From contig DASUSH010000005.1 in the NCBI GenBank assembly GCA_036375215.1, forward strand, positions 1 through 26,268: DNA of 26,268 bases, written 5' to 3'. Positions 8,854 to 14,864 of the stretch are shown one piece after another; position 1 is the first letter of the stretch; every line of letters begins with the position of its first letter. This DNA is from DASUSH01 sp036375215 (lineage in GTDB: Bacteria > Actinomycetota > Thermoleophilia > Solirubrobacterales > 70-9). Both the position numbers and the translations under genes were made by a program. Under the pieces are notes generated by a model. The model was given only the letters and a program-made list of their open reading frames with translations, was not told the DNA's origin and ran no database searches.

Positions 8854-9231
8854 CTAATCCTCACCCTTAGGGTTAGGTTGCCCGGTCGGAGGGCTCGACG
8901 CGGTGGCGGTGGCCGCCCGCAGCGCGGTCTCGATCTGCGCGAGGCGCTGCTCGATGCCCGCGAGGCGCTCGTTCAGCTCCTTCACCTCGTCGGCGGAGGC
9001 GAACCGGACCCGGGAGAGCCCCTCCCGGGTCTGCTGGCCCCGCCGGGCGACCTCGTCGCGCGTCTTCTGGCCGCGCCGCGCGACCTCGTCGAGGAGCTCC
9101 TGGGCGCGCTCGGCCGTCTCGGCGGCGGTGTCGGCGGTCGCCGCGATCGTCTTCTCGACCGCGCTCCGGAGGCCCTCGGGGAGCCCGCCGCGCTCGTCCT
9201 TGCCCTCCTCGCGGGCGTCATCGGCGCTCAT
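8854..9231 (-). CDS. Small coiled-coil protein with an 11-residue repeat
   Basis: A soluble 125-aa protein with no recognised enzyme domain. Residues 1-20 are acidic and flexible and 22-47 are an Ala-rich helix. Residues 48-69 are two near-identical 11-mers (DEVARRGQKTR and DEVARRGQQTR), and 82-107 form a heptad coiled coil (VKELNERLAGIEQRL). The tail is polar and proline-containing. Eleven-residue helical repeats occur in phasin-like, LEA-like and other lipid- or surface-binding proteins, so binding to a membrane or lipid body is possible, but this is inference. The ATG at 9231 lies 7 nt after a TAAGCT -10 candidate, suggesting a leaderless transcript that opens the lipid cluster down to 4020. 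A second coiled-coil gene at 9947 has a similar layout. Confidence 0.75.
   Translation of the reverse strand: MSADDAREEGKDERGGLPEGLRSAVEKTIAATADTAAETAERAQELLDEVARRGQKTRDEVARRGQQTREGLSRVRFASADEVKELNERLAGIEQRLAQIETALRAATATASSPPTGQPNPKGED
8859..8865 (-). promoter_or_regulatory. Ribosome binding site that decides the TTG start at 8851
   Basis: GGTGAGG on the minus strand ends 7 nt before TTG 8851, supporting this start for the SDR-like gene. The site overlaps the last codons of the preceding coiled-coil gene. Confidence 0.6.
9025..9090 (-). repeat. Two tandem 33-bp repeats encoding 11-residue helical units
   Basis: The two units encode DEVARRGQKTR and DEVARRGQQTR (residues 48-69 of the coiled-coil protein) and differ at one residue, which suggests a recent internal duplication. 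Confidence 0.7.
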
Positions 9232-9238
9232 GCAGGCC

Positions 9239-9244
9239 AGCTTA
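9239..9244 (-). promoter_or_regulatory. Candidate leaderless -10 element (TAAGCT)
   Basis: TAAGCT fits TANNNT and ends exactly 7 nt before the ATG at 9231, the spacing expected for a leaderless mRNA. It lies in the 47-bp divergent gap shared with the nucleoside phosphorylase gene. Confidence 0.4.
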
Positions 9245-9278
9245 TCCTCGCCTGAATCAAGTCGGCGAGTACTGCGGG

Positions 9279-9950
9279 ATGACCATCCACCTCCACCCCA
9301 CCGCCCCGATCGCGCCAGACGCGATCCTGCCGGGCGACCCCGGGCGGGCGCTCGCCCTGGCCCAGGAGCTGCTCGTGGCGCCGAGGATGTCGAACCACCA
9401 CCGCGGGCTCTGGGGCTATTACGGCGAGGCCAAGGCCGGCGGCCGGCCGCTCACGATCCAATCGACCGGGATCGGCGGGCCGAGCGGCGCGATCGTGCTC
9501 TCCGAGCTCGCCGAGCTGGGCGTGCGGCGGGCCGTGCGAGTCGGGACCGGCGTCGGCGCCTCGGGGCGCGTCCCGCTCGGCTCCTTCGTGGTTCCCTCCC
9601 GGGCGCTCGGCGGGGACGGGACCAGCACGGAGCTCGGCGCGCCCGAGACCGTGGACGCCTCCGTGGAGCTGACCGCGGCGCTCGCGGCGGCGCTGCCCGG
9701 GGCACGGCGCGCGCCCGTCGCGACCGTCGACGTCTACTACTACGACGGGGACCGTCCGGCTGCCGGGGTCGAGGCGTTCGAGATGGCGGCGGCGCCGATG
9801 TTCGCGCTCGGCCCGCGGCTCGGCGTCGAGGTCGCCTGCGTGCTCGCGGTCGCCGCGACGCCCGCCGGCGAGCGAATCGGCGAGGAGCGCCTGCTCGAGG
9901 CCGAGCTGGAGATGGGCCGAGCCGCGGCGGCGGCGCTCGCCGCCCGCTAG
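9279..9950 (+). CDS. Nucleoside phosphorylase (PNP/uridine phosphorylase family)
   Basis: A 223-aa protein of the hexameric PNP/UP family, which splits nucleosides with phosphate into base and ribose-1-phosphate. Phosphate-site features are LPGDPGRA (residues 17-24) with Arg23, and VRVGTG with Arg87. STGIGGPS at 62-69 is the family's middle motif. At the ribose site the usual E-M-E triad reads EMA (168-170), so the last glutamate is replaced by alanine. The catalytic aspartate region of DeoD (SDH) is absent, the C-terminal part looking more like uridine phosphorylase. Substrate is therefore uncertain. The ATG at 9279 has only a weak GCGGG upstream. It is divergent from the coiled-coil gene at 8854, and its TAG shares a CTAG with the convergent gene at 9947. 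Confidence 0.85.
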   Translation: MTIHLHPTAPIAPDAILPGDPGRALALAQELLVAPRMSNHHRGLWGYYGEAKAGGRPLTIQSTGIGGPSGAIVLSELAELGVRRAVRVGTGVGASGRVPLGSFVVPSRALGGDGTSTELGAPETVDASVELTAALAAALPGARRAPVATVDVYYYDGDRPAAGVEAFEMAAAPMFALGPRLGVEVACVLAVAATPAGERIGEERLLEAELEMGRAAAAALAAR

Positions 9951-10321
9951 CTCGCGGCGGAGCGTTCCTCGACGTCGGGTCGAGACCGGTCGCTCGAGAC
10001 CGCGCTCACCTCGGCCTGCTGCTTGCGGAGCTGCGAGAGGTCGCGGGCGATCTCGTCGATGCGGTCCTCGATCGCCTCGACCCGCTCGGAGACCGAGCGC
10101 ACGCGGCGCTCGAGGCGCTCGACGTCGGTGGCCGCGGGGAGGTTGAGGGCGCCCATCGCGGAGCGCTGGGCCTGGACGGCCTTCTCGCCCGCGCCGAGAG
10201 CCGTCGCCAGCGCGGAGTTGAACACCGGGTTCTCGAGCAGCGTCTGGGCGAGGTTGCCGATCGCCTCCTCGCCGCCGGACGAGATCCGGTCGCGCAGTCC
10301 CTTGTCCTCGTCGTCGTCCAC
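9947..10321 (-). CDS. Second small coiled-coil protein
   Basis: A 124-aa soluble protein without a known enzyme domain. It has an acidic start (DDDEDKGLRDRI), a helical segment at about 15-58 with NPVFNSALATALGAGEKAVQAQ, and a long heptad coiled coil at about 65-105 (VERLERRVRSVSERVEAIEDRIDEIARDLSQLRKQQ). The tail is charged. The layout of acid head, Ala-rich helix and coiled coil parallels the gene at 8854 and recalls phasin or PHA-synthase-subunit-like helpers, but no such assignment is certain. GTG start at 10321. The stop TAG is on the opposite strand of the same CTAG that ends the phosphorylase, a 4-bp tail-to-tail overlap. Confidence 0.72.
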   Translation of the reverse strand: MDDDEDKGLRDRISSGGEEAIGNLAQTLLENPVFNSALATALGAGEKAVQAQRSAMGALNLPAATDVERLERRVRSVSERVEAIEDRIDEIARDLSQLRKQQAEVSAVSSDRSRPDVEERSAAS

Positions 10322-10412
10322 GCGTGCGGCAGGGTAGAGGATCCGCGGTGGCGCGGTCTAGGCGCCTACAGAGGGTTGAGAGGCGTGCCGATGAAGAGTG
10401 CGTTAAGTGGCT

Positions 10413-10439
10413 GGGAACCTGCGCTTGATCCGACTCGTT
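10413..10439 (+). promoter_or_regulatory. Candidate ECF sigma factor promoter (GGGAAC-N18-GTT)
   Basis: GGGAAC (10413-10418), 18 bp, then GTT (10437-10439). This matches the SigR/SigH-like pattern GGGAAT-N18-GTT and is close to SigE-type sites. Transcription would start near 10446, leaving a leader of about 150 nt before the hydrolase start. Such short motifs can occur by chance. Confidence 0.4.
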
Positions 10440-10571
10440 GGGGTAGGTTTTACGCAGGGTTAGGAGGGGGCTTGCAAGCCGCCGGTTGCACGTTGCATAC
10501 GAGAGAGACAAGAAGTAGCGTTTCGCCCGCTTCCGTGACGGGCACTAATTGCTGTCCGGTTGCGGCCACCG

Positions 10572-10597
10572 GTTCTCCGGGGCCAGGGATGGAGAAC
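10572..10597 (+). promoter_or_regulatory. Hairpin covering the ribosome binding site
   Basis: GTTCTCC (10572-10578) pairs perfectly with GGAGAAC (10591-10597) across a 12-nt loop. The second arm contains the Shine-Dalgarno GGAG, 5 nt before the TTG start at 10600, so folding would hide it. Confidence 0.5.
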
Positions 10598-10599
10598 GG

Positions 10600-13128
10600 T
10601 TGAGAAACAGGCTTGCACTGATCCTCGTACTGGCCGCGATCGGTCTCGTGGCCGTCGCTGCCGTGGCCGGAGCCCAGGGCGACCTGCTGGAAACGGGCCA
10701 GGGCAACGTCTCGATCGACCTCCCCGACGGCGAGGACCTGGGCGGCGCCGCCGGCGGCGCCCTCCCCGCCTGCTCAAACACGCAAGACGACGACGGCGAC
10801 GGCACCGCCGACACGGCGGACCCCGGCTGCTCCGGCCCGCTCGACACCGACGAATACAACGCGCCCACCGGCGGGGGCGGCGGCTCGACCAGCACCACGA
10901 CCCCGGGCACCACGACCACCACCCCGGACGTTGACCCTCAACCTGACACTGAGAGCCCGGACCTGGACCGTCCCGACATCGGTAACGGTGGCGGCGGTGG
11001 CCACGGCGGCGGCAACGACACCGGCGGGGTCAAGCCCGGCAAGGGCAAGGGCGACGGCACCTCCAAGCCCGGCGGCCGCGACAAGCAGGAGGCCCCGCCG
11101 CTCCGCAACCCCGACGGCAGCCCGAGCAAGTCCAACCCCACCCTGAGCGTCGCCGACTTCGCCCCCGCCCCGATCGGGATCTCGAACGAGATCATCGACC
11201 AGTTCTCGATCCCGCCGTTCCTGCTGCCGATCTACCAGGCCTGCGGGACCCAGTACGGGATCCCCTGGCAGGTGCTGGCCTCGATCAACCGCATCGAGAC
11301 CCACTTCGGCCAGCTCGCCGGGGTGACCTCGACCGCCGGGGCGATCGGCTGGATGCAGTTCCTGCCCTCGACCTGGGAGGCCTACGGGGTCGACGCCAAC
11401 GGCGACGGCCGCAAGGACCCCTACAACCCGGTCGACGCGATCTGCGGCGCCGCCCGCTACCTGCGCGCCGCCGGCGGCGAGTCCGACCTGCGCCGCGCGA
11501 TCTTCGCCTACAACCACGCCGACTGGTACGTCGACGAGGTCCTCCTGTACGCCGAGCAGTACGGCAAGCTCCCCGACGACCTGATCGGGTCGATCACCGG
11601 GCTCACCGAGGGCGCCCACTTCCCGGTCGCCGCCAAGGCCCGTTACGCGGACGACATCTCCGAGCGCGAGGCCGCCCGCCGCGCGAAGGAGGGCGACGCC
11701 TCCGGCCTCTACGAGTCCTCCCCGACCCGTCGCGGGATCAACATCTACGCCGAGGAGGGCGCGCCGGTGGTGGCCGTCAACGACGGCGTGATCAAGAAGA
11801 TCGGCCGCTCCGACCAGCTCGGCAACTACCTGGTCCTCCAGGACGCCTACGGCAACCGCTACACCTACGCCGAGCTCGGCGAGATCTCCGAGGTCCACCC
11901 GGTGCCCAAGGAGCGCGACCTGAAGGCCGCCGACTTCGAGCTGATCTCGCCCGACAAGGACCCGGCCCCGGCGGGCCCGGCGACCGACGCCGACCCGGCC
12001 AGCAAGCTGAAGACCGACGGCTCCGACGGCGGCGGCCGCCCGGCGGGCGACCGCGAGCCCGCCGAACGGGCCCAGCCCGCCCTCGCCAACACCGAGGACT
12101 CCCGCGAGCGCCTCTACGCCCTCCCCGAGCGGCCCCGCAACGTCGACCAGGCGAGCCTCTCCGGCCAGCTCGACGAGCTCCTCGACAAGAAGATGCCGGC
12201 ATACGAGAGCTTCAAGTCCTACTTCTCCGGCGTCCTCAAGTTCGACCGCGACTCGATGGATCTGGCCCAGCTCCGCGAGGGCTCGCAGGTGGTCGCCGGA
12301 ACCGTGCTCGGCGAGATCGGCCCGTCCGACGCGGTCGCCTCGCACGTCAACTTCCAGATCCGCCCGACCGGCCGCGGCGCCCCGAAGATCGACCCGAAGC
12401 CGATCCTCGACGGCTGGAAGCTGCTCGAGGCGACGGCGATCTACCGCGCCGCCGGCAAGGACCCGTTCGGGTTCTCCGACGCCTCGATCGGCCAGATCCT
12501 GCTGCTCTCGAAGGCGCAGCTGCAGCGCCGGGTGCTCTCCGACCCGCGCCTCGAGATCTACGCCTGCGGCCGCGAGGACATCGAGACCGGCCAGATCGAC
12601 CGCCGCATCCTCGCGCTCATGTCCTACCTCGCCGAGTCCGGGTTCCGGCTCACGGTCACGTCGCTCAAGTGCGGCCACAGCGTCTACACGACCTCCGGCG
12701 GGGTCTCGCACCACTCCTCCGGCAACGCGGTCGACATCGCCCAGGTGAACGGGATCCCGATCCTCGGCAACCAGGGCCGCGGCTCGATCACGGAGGCGAC
12801 GATCCAGCAGGTCCTGAAGCTCCAGGGCAACATGGAGCCGGCGCAGGTGATCTCGCTGATGGAGATGGGCGGCCCGACCTTCGCGATGGGCGACCACGCC
12901 GACCACATCCACGTCGGCTACCAGCCGCTCTATGACGCGCAGGAGCAGGACAAGCAGTTCGTCCGCATGCTCAAGCCGGAGCAGTGGGAGCGCCTGATCG
13001 GCCGGATCGCGGAGATCGACAACCCGGAGATCCCGACCGGCCCGGCGAAGTACTCGCTGCCCGCCGACGGCGACGAGAAGGGCAAGCGGCGAAGCGGCCG
13101 CTCCTCCGACGCCCACATCGGCGAGTAG
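10600..13128 (+). CDS. Secreted multidomain peptidoglycan hydrolase: SLT transglycosylase + degenerate LytM + M15-like peptidase
   Basis: An 842-aa exported protein. Residues 1-26 are a signal peptide (RNRLALILVLAAIGLVAVAAVAGA). Residues 58-85 hold a Cys-bounded Asp/Gly motif (DDDGDGTADTADPGC) like calcium-binding repeats, and about 90-185 are a Thr/Gly/Pro linker. Residues about 205-325 are an MltB-like lytic transglycosylase with catalytic Glu233 (NRIETHFG), GWMQFLPSTW and VDANGDGRKDPYNP. A LytM/M23-like domain is split into about 373-423 and 558-593 by a charged insert; its zinc ligands are changed (RRGIN for HxGxD, HVNF for HxHF). Residues about 655-778 are an M15-like domain with HHSSGNAVDI (704-713) and DHADHIHVGY (765-774), ligands intact. 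The TTG at 10600 is chosen for GGAG 5 nt upstream and the signal peptide. It should cut glycan strands and peptides during wall growth. Confidence 0.85.
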   Translation: MRNRLALILVLAAIGLVAVAAVAGAQGDLLETGQGNVSIDLPDGEDLGGAAGGALPACSNTQDDDGDGTADTADPGCSGPLDTDEYNAPTGGGGGSTSTTTPGTTTTTPDVDPQPDTESPDLDRPDIGNGGGGGHGGGNDTGGVKPGKGKGDGTSKPGGRDKQEAPPLRNPDGSPSKSNPTLSVADFAPAPIGISNEIIDQFSIPPFLLPIYQACGTQYGIPWQVLASINRIETHFGQLAGVTSTAGAIGWMQFLPSTWEAYGVDANGDGRKDPYNPVDAICGAARYLRAAGGESDLRRAIFAYNHADWYVDEVLLYAEQYGKLPDDLIGSITGLTEGAHFPVAAKARYADDISEREAARRAKEGDASGLYESSPTRRGINIYAEEGAPVVAVNDGVIKKIGRSDQLGNYLVLQDAYGNRYTYAELGEISEVHPVPKERDLKAADFELISPDKDPAPAGPATDADPASKLKTDGSDGGGRPAGDREPAERAQPALANTEDSRERLYALPERPRNVDQASLSGQLDELLDKKMPAYESFKSYFSGVLKFDRDSMDLAQLREGSQVVAGTVLGEIGPSDAVASHVNFQIRPTGRGAPKIDPKPILDGWKLLEATAIYRAAGKDPFGFSDASIGQILLLSKAQLQRRVLSDPRLEIYACGREDIETGQIDRRILALMSYLAESGFRLTVTSLKCGHSVYTTSGGVSHHSSGNAVDIAQVNGIPILGNQGRGSITEATIQQVLKLQGNMEPAQVISLMEMGGPTFAMGDHADHIHVGYQPLYDAQEQDKQFVRMLKPEQWERLIGRIAEIDNPEIPTGPAKYSLPADGDEKGKRRSGRSSDAHIGE

Positions 13129-13136
13129 CCCCTCCG

Positions 13137-14000
13137 CTGCCCGTCTTCAGGTTCGCTCAGTTCGAGGTCCCGGGCAGGCTCGGGATCGACGACGGCCGCT
13201 ACCTCGTGCGAGCCGGCGCCGGTGACGCCGACGACGTGCTGGTGATCACGACGGTCTCGGCGCCGCGCCGGGGCCGGCGAAAGCGGGGCAAGCACGCCCG
13301 CCTGACCGGGTCCGATCCCGATCCGCACGAGCTGCCGGCGACACGAGCGACGGCCGTGCGCGCCGACCCGTTCGCGGGCGAGGCCGAGGCGGAGGCGTGG
13401 CTCGCCCGGATCACCCGCGACCCCGAGGCGCGCGACGACTTCGTGGCCGAGGCCCTCGTCCTCGTCAACTCCGCGCTCCACGCCCAGCGAGCGGCGACGA
13501 TGGACCCCTCGGTGAACGACCTCGGCGCCCACGACCCGGTCGCTACGCGGGTCGGCTGGGGCGACGGCGAGGAGCTCGCCGCGGGGAAGTGGACGAAGGC
13601 CGTCGACGCCCCGCCCGATCCCGGCAAGCGGGTCCGCCGCGCCGAGGCCCTGCGCCCGCAGGAGCGCCTCGCCGCCGTCCTGGGCGGGCGCGGGGAGGTC
13701 GGCGCGTGCGAGACGCTCGTCCTGCGGGCGCGGCTCGACGTCGACGCCGGGCGCCGGCGCGAGGCGGCGCTCCAGCTCGAGCCCGCGGTCCGCGCGCTCC
13801 TCGCGGAGGTCGGGCCCGGCGCGCCCGAGGACCAGCTCGAGGACCTCGGCGAGATCCGGGCGCGCGCGGTGGAGCTCGGGCAGATCGCCGAGCGTGCCCT
13901 CGCCGGCCCGCTCGACCCGGCCGCGTCCGAGGCGGTGGCGGAGGTCCTGGAGCTGTGCGAGCGGGTGCTGCGGCGCCGGCGGATCCTCGGCCAGATCTAG
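13137..14000 (+). CDS. Conserved-looking hypothetical protein, possible CTG start
   Basis: About 287 aa, unrecognised. The N-terminus (PVFRFAQFEVPGRLGIDDGRYLVR) reads as beta strands. Next comes a basic stretch (SAPRRGRRKRGKHAR), then an acidic Ala/Glu-rich helical body with a C-terminal half of likely long helices (PEDQLEDLGEIRARAVELGQIAERAL, SEAVAEVLELCERVLRRRR). There is no signal peptide or membrane segment. The reading frame is open from before the previous stop, but good coding sequence starts just after it. No ATG, GTG or TTG falls at the right place, so a CTG at 13137 (8 bp after the hydrolase stop) is the best start; GTG at 13206 is the alternative. The close spacing suggests co-transcription with the wall hydrolase. 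Confidence 0.65.
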   Translation: MPVFRFAQFEVPGRLGIDDGRYLVRAGAGDADDVLVITTVSAPRRGRRKRGKHARLTGSDPDPHELPATRATAVRADPFAGEAEAEAWLARITRDPEARDDFVAEALVLVNSALHAQRAATMDPSVNDLGAHDPVATRVGWGDGEELAAGKWTKAVDAPPDPGKRVRRAEALRPQERLAAVLGGRGEVGACETLVLRARLDVDAGRRREAALQLEPAVRALLAEVGPGAPEDQLEDLGEIRARAVELGQIAERALAGPLDPAASEAVAEVLELCERVLRRRRILGQI

Positions 14001-14010
14001 GCCACCGCGC

Positions 14011-14352
14011 TCAGTCGATGAAGTCGAGCCGCTCGTCGACGCGCGTGAGGTGGAGCAGACGGGCCACCTCGCCGCCGGGGCGCACATAGCGCACCCGCTC
14101 CGAGTTCTCCCGCGAGCGCATGTCGGTCTCGAGCAGCAGGCGCAGGCCGGTGGAGTCCATGAACTCGAGCGCGCTCATGTCGATCACGATCTCGGTCGGG
14201 TCGCTCCCCTCGATCCGCCCGATCTCCGCCTCGAACGCCTTCGCGCCGGCGAGATCGAACTCGCCGAGCAGCTTGAGACGATGGCTGTCGCCCTCGCGGG
14301 CGCTCTCCATCTTCAGCACCCCGGCGTCGATTGTGCGGGTGTCCTCGTCCAT
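14011..14352 (-). CDS. STAS-domain anti-sigma factor antagonist (SpoIIAA/RsbV type)
   Basis: A 113-aa protein that in this family binds an anti-sigma kinase and frees a sigma factor when unphosphorylated. Residues about 12-105 form one STAS domain. The phosphorylation motif is EFMDSTGLRLLL with the target serine at residue 67, preceded by the IVIDMS strand. The ATG at 14352 is chosen over upstream in-frame starts because the family begins here and AGG repeats (AGGTACAGGT) lie just upstream. A good -35/-10 pair stands 60-90 bp upstream. The likely partner kinase at 14457 is divergent, not downstream as in typical rsbV-rsbW operons. No sigma factor gene is in the window. It ends 10 bp from the convergent gene at 13137. 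Confidence 0.9.
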   Translation of the reverse strand: MDEDTRTIDAGVLKMESAREGDSHRLKLLGEFDLAGAKAFEAEIGRIEGSDPTEIVIDMSALEFMDSTGLRLLLETDMRSRENSERVRYVRPGGEVARLLHLTRVDERLDFID

Positions 14353-14414
14353 ACCTGTACCTGCTCTTGGCCCGGCCACCGCCACGGCACTGCCCCACGT
14401 CGCGCGGCGATGCG

Positions 14415-14444
14415 ATTTTATTCGAGAACCGTGGCCGATCACAA
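14415..14444 (-). promoter_or_regulatory. Promoter of the STAS gene
   Basis: TTGTGA (14444-14439), 18 bp, TAAAAT (14420-14415) on the minus strand. It would start transcription near 14408 and give a leader of about 55 nt. It is the most AT-rich spot in the divergent gap and may also influence the kinase gene. Confidence 0.5.
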
Positions 14445-14456
14445 CCGGGGGGTTTG

Positions 14457-14864
14457 ATGACCGAACGCGCGGCTGACGTCGAGCGCCTGGAGCTCGACTT
14501 CGAGCCGCAGCGCCGCAGCGTGCGCGCGTGCCGCCAGGCGGTCGCCGAGTACGCCGAGCGGGTCGGCGCCGACCCGAGCGTCGTCTCCATCGCGGTCTCC
14601 GAGGCCGCGAGCAACGTCGTCTTCCACGCCTACCGGGACCGCGAGCGGCTGCCGTTCACGGTGCGCGCCGACGTCGACGGCGACCGGCTCATCATCGCGG
14701 TCTCCGACCGCGGCAGCGGCATGAAGCCGAACCCCGACAGCCCGGGCCTCGGCCTCGGCCTCTCGATCATCGGCAGCGTCGCCGACTCGGTCGAGTTCGA
14801 CTCCACGGACGGCGGCCTGACGGTGACGATCCGCTTCGAGCTCGGCCGTAGCCCGGCGGCCTAG
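14457..14864 (+). CDS. Anti-sigma regulatory serine/threonine kinase-like ATPase (RsbW/SpoIIAB type)
   Basis: A 135-aa GHKL ATPase. The N-box is SEAASNVVFHAY with Glu49 and Asn53, the G1 box DRGSGM is at residues 84-89, and the G2 box GLGLGLSII is at 97-105. Members phosphorylate a STAS antagonist and hold a sigma factor inactive; the STAS gene immediately divergent at 14352 is the obvious substrate. The ATG at 14457 is chosen because GGGGGG lies 4-5 nt upstream and the domain begins soon after; a longer open frame from 14331 overlaps the divergent gene and is not needed. Its stop shares the CTAG at 14861-14864 with the convergent penicillin-acylase-family gene. Confidence 0.88.
   Translation: MTERAADVERLELDFEPQRRSVRACRQAVAEYAERVGADPSVVSIAVSEAASNVVFHAYRDRERLPFTVRADVDGDRLIIAVSDRGSGMKPNPDSPGLGLGLSIIGSVADSVEFDSTDGGLTVTIRFELGRSPAA

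Larger units (their letters stand above)
10322..10599. other. 278-bp intergenic region before the cell-wall hydrolase gene
   Basis: It contains a 10-bp palindrome TAGGCGCCTA (10359-10368), an ECF-type promoter candidate (10413-10439), an imperfect stem between AACCTGCG and CGCAGGGTT on either side of about 10422-10453, a short CCCG/CGGG hairpin near 10527-10543, and a hairpin over the ribosome binding site (10572-10597). I looked for the c-di-AMP (ydaO) riboswitch that precedes wall hydrolases in other actinobacteria and did not find its conserved blocks. Confidence 0.5.

Noticed and set aside
8861..8880. Telomere-like CCCTTAGGGTTAGG string
   Set aside because: It encodes the last residues of the coiled-coil protein (GQPNPKGED) and is not repeated further.
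10322..10599. c-di-AMP (ydaO/yuaA) riboswitch before the wall hydrolase
   Set aside because: The expected conserved blocks, such as the GGGGACC core and the GGUGAAU segment, are absent, although this is where such a switch would be expected in actinobacteria.
14353..14442. Longer N-terminus for the STAS protein (start at 14442)
   Set aside because: The extra residues are unlike the family, cross the promoter region, and the ATG at 14352 gives a normal-length STAS protein.
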